From contig CM055113.1 in the NCBI GenBank assembly GCA_029204225.1, positions 20,047,798 through 20,111,797 on the forward strand: 64,000 bases of DNA, written 5' to 3'. How positions within the stretch are numbered: position 1 is the first letter of the stretch; each line of letters opens with the position of its first letter. The stretch is from Diphasiastrum complanatum (lineage: Eukaryota > Streptophyta > Lycopodiopsida > Lycopodiales > Lycopodiaceae). The position numbers and the translations under genes were made by a program. This document shows, piece by piece, positions 55,362-64,000 of the stretch. Below the pieces are notes generated by a model that saw nothing but the letters and a program-made list of their open reading frames with translations, was not told where the DNA came from and made no database searches.

Positions 55362-56922
55362 TTAATCAAGAGTTAAATCGTCCAATTGGCAATTGACTAT
55401 ATCTGAAATTTGCACTTCCAACTTATCAACATGTGCTTTGGCAACATCATTCTCTTGATCAAATTCTGCATCCAGAAATAAATCTTGATCCTTATTGTCT
55501 TGGTTAAGACTTGCAATATCCGTGAATGCTCTTTGATCTGAGTCCAAATTTTCTCTATCTGTCCTTGCATCTTGATCTGAATCTAGACTTTGGCCTACAT
55601 CTTGATTTTCACCATCTATCATCACATCTTGAACCGACTCTTGAATTGGAATTTTGTTGTATGCAACTGTATCTAGATCTAGGACTTGACTTTCATCATC
55701 GCTTTGCTCATCTGACTCATTGACATTGTTTTGCTCATCCACATATCACTTTACTCATCAGACTAATTGCTAGGATTATCTTCATCTTCAGAAGTGTCTT
55801 CACTTTCATGTACTTGTTTTGGTTGTCGATCCATTGATGCTTTATTGTGAAGGTTCAATTTCTGTATCTACATCTTCACTTCTTCCAATCATTTAGATTG
55901 TTCTTCCTTCCTTTGAGCTTCCAGTTGAAGCCTGTGTTCTTGTTGCTCGTAGTCTAATGCATATTTCATTATTTCCCTTAATCGAAACCCAAGATGTAGA
56001 GAAGTAGTTTGTAGATAGTTTTCTACAATGCTCTGATATTGAGGTTGTAAGCAATACATATAACATTGTACAAGATATACTTCTACAGAGTTGAATATTG
56101 AACCATATGTTGGAATACTCGATTGTACTCAGCAACTGGTTCAAAGAACACCATTGGATGAAGTTGGATCGATTGAAGACCTATCTACAAACATTTTTGA
56201 AACTTTACCAATTCTCACAAAGAAAGTCATGAACGATGTTCCACCGTGACTGAACATGTCCTTGGAAACTCGATGAAGCAAAGAAAAGCATATCACTGTC
56301 ACCAATACATCCACTATAGTAGAAGTTGTAGTCCAAATCTTCTAGCCAATTGTCTACATTAATGGAGTGAATGCTTCCATCAAAGGTAGGACTAACGTAT
56401 TCAGACAGTCGTTAGTTGTTACAATAAGATTTCCGTTGAGCGGTGACTTTCTACCATTCATTGATATGGTTGGTAGATAAGTGCTCTAGAGCAAGTGCAC
56501 AATCCATCATATCCCGTAACTCCATAAAACTAGAGGCATAAATGGATTTGGAAAGAGTTGGTTGAAGCACATTTTTGATAGGCATTTGAAGGAAATACAC
56601 ATAGTAGTTCAAACATTTTCTATAATCAAATTTTGTCTTCCAAACCAATGCCAAGAATTGTTTTACAGAGCCAGTTTGTTTGAGAGATTCAAATGATTTC
56701 ACATAGAATCTTGTAAAAAATCAATGCAAGCAATTTTGAATTTACTCCAAAGCTTTTTGGTAGGATGTGTTTGAGTATCCCACCATGCTCAAACTTGTCC
56801 TTGAAAGCACAATTATCATCTTCATAATAATAGCGAGGATGAAAGTGGACCTCCAATTTAGTTAACCAGTTTTCAATGTTGACTGAATCTCGTTGTCCAT
56901 CAAAAGCATGGTCATATATCAA
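55362..56922 (-). pseudogene. Two partial gypsy Gag copies with acidic tail
   Basis: On the minus strand, one gag start FDGQRDSVNIENWLTKLEVH (56689-56922) runs on through a core with FLALVWKTKFDYRKC and LRDMMDCALALEHL (56451-56702). A second start FDGSIHSINVDNWLEDLDYN (about 56310-56390) is followed by a coiled coil (LDYEQQEHRLQLEAQRKEEQ). An Asp/Gln-rich tail follows (55362-55742) with repeated SDQDARTDRENLDSDQ-like units. Gypsy gags of this kind have the F.G..D..NV..WL.... start. Both copies are broken. Confidence 0.6.
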
Positions 56923-57059
56923 TAGGACAAGTAAGATCCTTGCACTCGGTAAGAGGCATGGAAACCTATATAGGTTGGCACATTGTTATTCTGACACTAG
57001 TCAAGCCTTGAAAACCTTTTTTCTTGTCAAATATAAAGAATTACTATGACACCATCGAT

Positions 57060-58860
57060 TAGGACACTTGAATCATACATTTGTTTCATACATGTCTAAA
57101 CGATCCCTAGCACTTGATCTCAACTATCCATCCAACAAAGTAAACCTCCCTGTCTGTCATAGCTACATCCTTGGAAAGCGAACTAGGATTCTCTTTAAAT
57201 TGAGTCATAGGCATGCATCAAAAGATTTGTTAGACGTTGTTCCTTCAAATATATGTGGTCCAATGCAAACTCCATCGTTGCTAGATGCAAAGTATTTTAT
57301 TACCTTTATTGACGAATTTTCAAGAAGAACAGTTGTTTATTTTATTAAGTAGAAATCGGAGGCTTTCAACAAGTTTCGACAATTCAAAGAGCATGCAGAA
57401 AATCAAACTGGTAAAAGAATTAAAGCACTGAGGTCTGACAACAGGGGAGAATATATATCTATCGAATTCAAGGAGTATTGCCTTAACAATGTCACTGAAC
57501 AAAAATACATTACCTCCTATTCGCCTTAGTCAAATGGTCTTGCTGAGAGAAAGAACAGAACCTTAGTCGAATCGACAAAGTGCATGTTATCACATGCGAT
57601 ACTTCCGAAGTCCTTCTTATATTCAAAACATATGTCCTACTACAGATCTCTCAAACAAAACACCATACGAAGTTTGGATAGGTTCCAAACCTTATTTATC
57701 AAACTTACGAGTTTTTAGATGTATCGTTTATGCGCAAATTCCACATGATCTCAGGAAGAAGCTCGACTTCTAGAGTATCAAGTCTATTTTCATCAACGAC
57801 ACTACTTCAGATAAAGCTTATAAGATGTTTGATCCTGTCGGGTCGAAGATATTCACTAGCTAGGATGTCATCTTCATCGAAGATCAGTTTATTGACCTCA
57901 AAGGTAAAGGCAAAGCTCATATAATCGAACTTCCGGACTGTTCTGGAACATTGAACTCTCAAATTCCAAATCTAACTATTCCTATTGAAGGCCCAAGCTT
58001 GTCTACTCCCAATGAACAACTTATCAGTGATGAAGCTGAAGATGATGATGTTGTGGGGCAACTACAACATTACGAAGATCAACATCTAGAAGATCGACAA
58101 GAGTCAGCAACCCACCTAATAGGTATATCGACAAGTTTGAAACTTACCTTGTTCAAGAGCCGACGACTGTCGAAGAGGCACTCAGTCAGCCCAATTCTGA
58201 TCTCTAGGACAATCGTCGAATTACCTGTCAACAGAAATGTAGTTGATTGCAGATGGTTATTCAAAATCAAGTACAAGGTAGATGGAAGTATTGATTGAAG
58301 AAAGGCTCGACTTGTAGCCAGAGGATTCTCTCAAGTACAGAATGTTGACTACATTGAGACCTTCAGTCCAGTGGTTAAACATTCTTCTATCATACTTCTA
58401 TTGTCATTTGTTGCTGCAGGATTTGGAAATACATCAAACGGATGTGTAGACAACATATCTTAATGGAGTTATTGAAGAGGACATTTACATGGTGCAACCT
58501 GAAGGTTACAATATTGAAGGTAAACACAATCATGTGTGTAAACTCCATACAACACTTTATGTCTTGAAGCAATCTACTCGGACATGGTTTCAGAGGATCA
58601 ATACTTTCCTTATTAATCACGGCTACACACCAAGCTATTCAGATTCAGATGTGTACTTTAAGTCAGTGCAACATTCTTTATCATTATCACTTTGTATGTA
58701 GATGACACATTACTTTTCAACAATAGTATCGATCTGATAAAGGAAGCTAAGACAATGCTATCTTCCGAATTCGACATGACTGATCTGGGCGAAGCTCATT
58801 ATTGTCTAGGTATTCAAATCCAAAGAGACAGAAAATAGAAGTTGATCTATATTTCTCGGG
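57060..58860 (+). pseudogene. Copia pol remnant (IN-RT), plus strand
   Basis: Integrase: DVVPSNICGPMQTPSLLDAK and YFITFIDEFSRRTVVYF, then KALRSDNRGEYISIEFKEYC, SNGLAERKNRTLVESTKCML. RT: VDCRWLFKIKYKVDGSID, RLVARGFSQVQNVDYIETFS, HKHNHVCKLHTTLYVLKQST-like stretch, then FVVDDTL replaced by LYVDDTL in another frame near 58690. Many stops and shifts are present. The remnant ends near 58840 at HYCLGIQIQRD, before RNase H. Confidence 0.85.
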
Positions 58861-59858
58861 AATATTTTTGAGAATATTCTCCAGCATATTCCTTTCCCCT
58901 CCTATCCTACATGCCCAAGAAAAAAAATTTGTTCTAAATTTTTTTACAGTTTGCTATATTCTTCTGCGAGCACTCCAATGTTTCATGGATTCCATAAATT
59001 TATAGAATTCAATTTTGAAATTTTTTAAACCCCCTCCTAAGTTGCAATTAATCCCTTTTTTCTAAATTGTCGTTAAACTTCCATAACGTTTTAGTTTGAG
59101 CTCCGATTTTAGCGGAGTAAAAATAAAAAGAAGTGGGTGAAGAAGAGCATTTTATAGCCCGTAAAATACCATTATGAATAAATGTCATTCGGTGAATTCA
59201 TTGCATGAATGAATGAAATAATAGACGAATGCTCAGTTATTTATACTAAGCAAAAACGGACATCCAGTAGGACACCTGATTAGGTCGTAGATCATAATGG
59301 CCAGCAGCTCAGCCTACTGAACCACGTGTACCATTGATGGTTGTTACTAGAGCTCAGAAGCAGAAAGAAGTTCCAGTTGATTTAGCACCTGTTGAATCAG
59401 TGCCATCTATAGGTATACCTACTGCATTAGGGGTGTATCCGAATATCAACTCGAAAAAGAAGAAATACCAAAATATGAGGCAGTGGATTAAATAGTTGCA
59501 AGAAGACGAGGAATTGAAAGCCGCTAGAGCTACAGTCATTCACCTGTGCCACCATCAGATTTACGTAATCCACAAAAAGATGCTAATAAGCAGTTATATC
59601 ATCACAAAGAGCCTTTTGTAGGGTGTGTATATTCGATGGTAAGTAGTCCTCCGCCTCTCAAAAGGGCTAGAACACTTGGATAGGTTCCTAACTATGCTTA
59701 GTTGCTAGTTTAGATGCTTTTCTAACTCTACACTAGCACTACCCCACTTTAACTCTACTTTTCCTAACACTAAGCACAAGCATACATCTTGATAGTAGGT
59801 GTAAGAAGGAGAGAAAAGAGAAGAGATGGAGGTTAGCTCATGTGCTCAATATGCGCTT
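58861..59858. other. Spacer with gypsy-like linker, no clear gene
   Basis: AT-rich to 59230. Near 59338-59570 a broken plus-strand frame reads MVVTRAQKQKEVPVDLAPVE, the kind of text found between gag and protease in gypsy elements, but I cannot confirm it. Confidence 0.35.
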
Positions 59859-59910
59859 TGGCGAAGGTAAACTATATATCATAACATAGTGAGAGGTGCT
59901 AGTGATAGTA

Positions 59911-60008
<98 letters not shown>

Positions 60009-60353
60009 GTTTCCCCCTTCTCTACTCAGCCTTCTCTCTCCATTACTCAGCCTACTCTTCCCCCTCCACCACTTGGGCTAGTCAATTCTCCAATTAGCCT
60101 ATTCTCTCCTCCCTCCATTACTCAACCTAATCCAATTAACTCTTATCGTACAATTGCATGTTTACCAAGAGTTCTTTAACCTTGAAATTTTGGTAAATTC
60201 TTGAAGAAAACATAGAGTTTTCTTTATCTTTGAAGGACAAATTATCATTTATTTGCATGAATTGTGGATTGCAAGACTTTTGGGAAAGGAAAATTTTGAA
60301 ACTCGTTGTTGAAAATATGTACTCATGACCAACTTTTTTTGGTGGTCTTTCCA
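59859..60353. repeat. LTR-like repeat with internal (CT)n, left copy
   Basis: 495 bp from TGGCGAAGG to TCTTTCCA; about 95% identical to 61387-61907 outside the (CT)n at 59912-60002. TG/CA ends are present on both readings. No target duplication is visible. Confidence 0.75.
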
Positions 60354-61034
60354 AAAATTTTACTTAAAAGTAAGAAAGGTTATTCCATAAACTTTCTTGT
60401 GATTAGACCATTGTTAACCACTTTCCAATCCATATGTCTTGTTTTCATCTTGGTTATAAATCCAATCTTAAGGCCATAGGGAATAGCTTAAGTCTATCTT
60501 GTGGAAAAACTTCATCATAAACCTCACATGATTCCAAATAGATTTTGAGAAATTTGACTGGATCAGATAGCCCATCATACTTTGGTACCTCTAGACGAGG
60601 TGACCTTCTAACAATAACTGATGGCTCATCATAATCTCTTTCAGACATCTTTGCAAATCACTAAAGACAATGAGATTGGATCTAGATTTTTCAATCAATT
60701 CCTATCTTTGATCATATCTATAAAAACTCTATCACTTGACGATAATCAGATTTCTAATTTTTGGAAAAAGAATCTTAATCAAACGATCGACACTTTTAAA
60801 CCAATGAGTTTTTAGAATCAATATCAAATTGTAACAAAATGTTCCAAAAATTTGGTAGTGGCTAGATCAAGTAGATTAGAACTCAAAAATAGGACTGGCA
60901 AAGGTTGACTTAGGGAAGGTTCTTCACTACTATTTAGGATAAAGATCATTTTTTTATTATTTCTAACAAATCTGATAATATTAACATTCGTCAGATTGAC
61001 AATGACTATATTTGGTGCAGATAAGACTAGGGTG
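60354..61034 (-). pseudogene. Gypsy leader/gag fragment, copy B'
   Basis: Inverted copy of 47217-47905 (about 95%). The minus strand begins gag at 60648 with MSERDYDEPSVIVRRSPRLE and stops at 60454. It is cut exactly where the left LTR-like repeat begins (60353/60354). Confidence 0.82.
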
Positions 61035-61386
61035 AGGTCCAACCTCATGATGACACTTGGCACGCTTCTACATTACTAGCGTTTGTCTAGTTTCACAATG
61101 CTTAGAAAAACAAGCTATTCTAAAGCATGAATTGGCTAATGCAAATACACATGGGAACATGCTCCACACCTGTGTGATTTACATATGACATCAAAATGTA
61201 AAATTATCAAGCTAATTTTTTCATAATTTTCACAAGTGTCAGCTCCCATCTTACGCGCTCTGATGTGGACCATAAGGTTTCATGTCCATACAGATGCTTC
61301 CAAGTATGCCTTAGGGAGTGTCCTATTGTAGCCAAGGGAGTATAAAAATGATTAGCTGATCTACTCTGTCAATAGGCAACTAATTT
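61035..61386. other. Short spacer, possible gypsy RNase H trace
   Basis: The plus strand carries FHVHTDASKYALGSVL near 61278-61324, reminiscent of the gypsy RNase H start (DAS..A.G.VL.Q). Nothing else is recognised. Confidence 0.5.
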
Positions 61387-61907
<521 letters not shown>

Positions 61908-62299
61908 TAATAAAAATTATATCCAAAAAGTCGGACGAGAAATGTGTGTGTGTGTGTGTGTTTATATCTTGACTCCTCTACGCTCTTGTATTTGTGGATG
62001 ATTTCATAAGATGTGGTTAAATAGCTGATTTGTTATAAGGGTTTTACATACATATAGATTTTTATAAGCTATAGATTTCTTGTTCGGTGGTGGTACTGAC
62101 CCAAAGTTATACCTAATCAGTGTCTCATGCTTTGTGACACTTGGAGTTGAATGACACTATAGGTAACCATATAGATTAAATGACAAGCAACACCAAAAAC
62201 ATAAATGGCATCTAAATGTTGTTGGATATTCTTCTCTTTCCATGTAATCTCTCTCTAGAGTCAAACTTGTTAGAGGGCCCATTTTGAGCCCATATTTTT
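61908..62299. other. Spacer without recognised gene
   Basis: Short (TG)n at 61943-61961; otherwise AT-rich. Confidence 0.55.
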
Positions 62300-62880
62300 C
62301 CTAATGTCAGTGAAATTTTTTTGATTTTAAGTCTACAGGGTCACTTTTGGTCAGCTGTATTTCATAAGCTAGAAACATCACTTAGTTTTAGTTCTATTGA
62401 TTATCCTAAATCAGATGGCCAGACGGAAATAACTAATCAGACTATGGAGGATATGTTGAGGACTTATGTGTCTCATAGACAGTCACAATGGGAGAATTAC
62501 ATTCATTTAATTGAGTTTGCTTACAATAGTAGAAAACATTCTGCTTCAGGTTATAATTTGTTTATGCTTATATACAATTTTCAACCTAGATCTTTGGTAA
62601 ATGTAAAAACAAAATATGTTAAGATCCAGAAAGTTGTGGATTTCTTGCATGATATGCAAGAAATGTTGCAAGTGACACATGATAGTATTTGTAGTGCTCA
62701 TGATAGTATCCATAATGACACATGACATGCAAGAAATGTTGCAAGTGACATGTAATAGTATTCGTAGTGCTCATGATAGAGCTAAGCACTAACCCGATCT
62801 TAAAAGGTCTCTCCGGAGATTTTAAAGTTGATGACTGGGTATATCTTAGAATTTCAAAAGATTGTAAGATTATGCATAGC
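62300..62880 (+). pseudogene. Ty3/gypsy integrase remnant, copy A'
   Basis: Plus-strand match to 44440-44990 on the minus strand, including SIDYPKSDGQTEITNQTMED and WENYIHLIEFAYNSRKHSAS. It retains 18 bp (AATGGGAGAATTACATTC region, 62488-62505) that copy A lacks, and shares with it the internal duplication around GCAAGAAATGTTGCAAGTGA. It stops abruptly at 62880, where a minus-strand copia begins. Confidence 0.85.
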
Positions 62881-64000
62881 AAACACACCTTAGATTTATC
62901 CTTGATGAATCCTTGAGGTTGTTCCATGTATATCTCCTCCTCAAGATAGCCATTCAAAAAAGCGTTGGAGACATCAAGTTGATACAACTTCCACTTAAAA
63001 AATAAGGCAAGAGAGATTATGATTCTTATTGTCACCATCTTTGCTATAGGAGCAAAGGTTTCTTCATAGTCAAGGCCATATATTTGTGCAAAGCCTTTAG
63101 CACAAAATCTTGCCTTGTACTTGTTGATGGAGCCATCATGATTGTACTTGATCTTGAACACCCGCTTGCATCCAATGATTGGCATGTTAGGTGGTGGATC
63201 CGCTAGCTCCCATGTGTGATTGGTGATCAAGGCATCATATTCAATCTTCATGGCCTCATACCACTCCTTGGTATTGAGGGCTTCTTGGACATCATTGGGC
63301 TCGTCATGAGAAACAAAATAAGCATAAGTGGAGCCAAGATCCACTTGTTTTCCTTTGTCATCATAAGTGAGCCTCTTAGGCTCGGATCTCTCCCTCATGG
63401 ATCTTCTAGGAGTGAAAATCCAAGGACTTCCATCTTCAAATCTCGACCCCTCCATATGTTGATTGTCTTCAATAACAAAAGGTGATAGATTTTGAGGTTG
63501 CTTGATCTCGGCCCCTCCAAGATTGGACTTTTCTTCTTCATGAAAAACTACATTTCTACTTTCAATCACTTTAGAAGTAGAGAGCATGTAGATTCGATAG
63601 GCTTTCTTGTTGGATGAATATCCAACCATTACTCCTTTGCTTGCAAAAGGATCATCCTTCTTTCTCATTTCCAAGGGAATATGGACAAAGCATATGCATC
63701 CAAATACTCGAAGGTGATCAACCTTAGGTTTCTTTAAATAAAGTGCTTCATATGGTGACTTTCCTCCAAGTGCAACATGAGGGAGTCGATTGCAAAGATA
63801 GTTTGAACAATTGATGGTCTCACCCCAAAAGTCTTTTGGCAAGGATGCCTCAATTCTAATGGATTTGGCACATTCACACAAGGTTCTATTCTTTCTTTCA
63901 GCCACCCCATTTTGAGATGGTGTATATGCAAAAGAAAACTCCCTTTTAATGCCTTCAAGCTCACAATAATCATGAAATTTATTGGAAGTGTACTCACCAC
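62881..64000 (-). pseudogene. Copia integrase-RT remnant at the window's right end
   Basis: The minus strand reads FAYTPSQNGV then AERKNRTLCECAKSIR, the integrase C-terminal block VFGCICFVHIPLEM and VMVGYSSNKKAYRIY, then RT RVFKIKYNHDGSINKYKARF, CAKGFAQIYGLDYEETFAPI and QLDVSNAFLNGYLEEEIYME. RT ends at FIKDKSKVC, where the DNA changes to gypsy copy A'. The frame stays open into the gypsy antisense, giving a chimeric ORF to 62619. Only one frame change is seen (near 63905), so this copy is younger than its neighbours. It runs off the window. Confidence 0.88.

Overview
This window is nuclear DNA of a land plant. It is AT-rich, with very long introns and a dense, nested load of retrotransposons. 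The one clear host gene is split over about 26 kb. It belongs to the plant EFR3 family (rice SEMI-ROLLED LEAF 2, Arabidopsis EFR3-OF-PLANTS). Fragments of a GDSL esterase/lipase and of an Argonaute are also typical of plants. A seedless vascular plant is possible from the character of the repeats, but this is a guess and I cannot name the species.

Layout. 1-8.6 kb: unrecognised flanking DNA split by a 6 kb LTR element (1142-7122, minus). That element keeps gag, protease and a chromodomain but has no visible reverse transcriptase. 8.6-34.4 kb: the EFR3-like gene on the minus strand, twelve coding exons giving 691 codons in one open frame, with the last exons missing or outside the window. Its introns hold a hAT-like MITE (10.7-11.2 kb), LINE pieces chained through (CT)n tracts (12.8-17.4 kb), an Argonaute PIWI pseudogene (19.6-19.9 kb), a miniature LTR element whose LTR carries a tRNA-like sequence (20.0-20.3 kb), a young nearly complete Ty1/copia element (20.3-26.2 kb), and old copia and gypsy remnants (30.4-32.5 kb). 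34.4-41.7 kb: the 5' side of the gene, a 61-bp tandem repeat, and a diverged repeat family interrupted by a foldback element with a roughly 10-bp target duplication. 41.7-64 kb: a graveyard of copia and gypsy pieces in both orientations, including two gypsy segments that recur as inverted copies in mirror order (44-48 kb versus 60-63 kb). A perfect 913-bp tandem duplication of the 3' end of a GDSL lipase gene sits directly after a gypsy gag zinc knuckle.

How it works together. The EFR3-like gene is the only feature likely to serve the host: such proteins anchor the PI4K-alpha complex at the plasma membrane. The rest is mobile DNA, mostly broken. The observations most worth following are the tRNA-like Pol III unit inside an LTR (19961-20301), the (CT)n-linked LINE array (12794-14300), the RT-less chromodomain element with AGTTA/TAACT LTR ends (1142-7122), and the duplicated GDSL tail (48416-50241).
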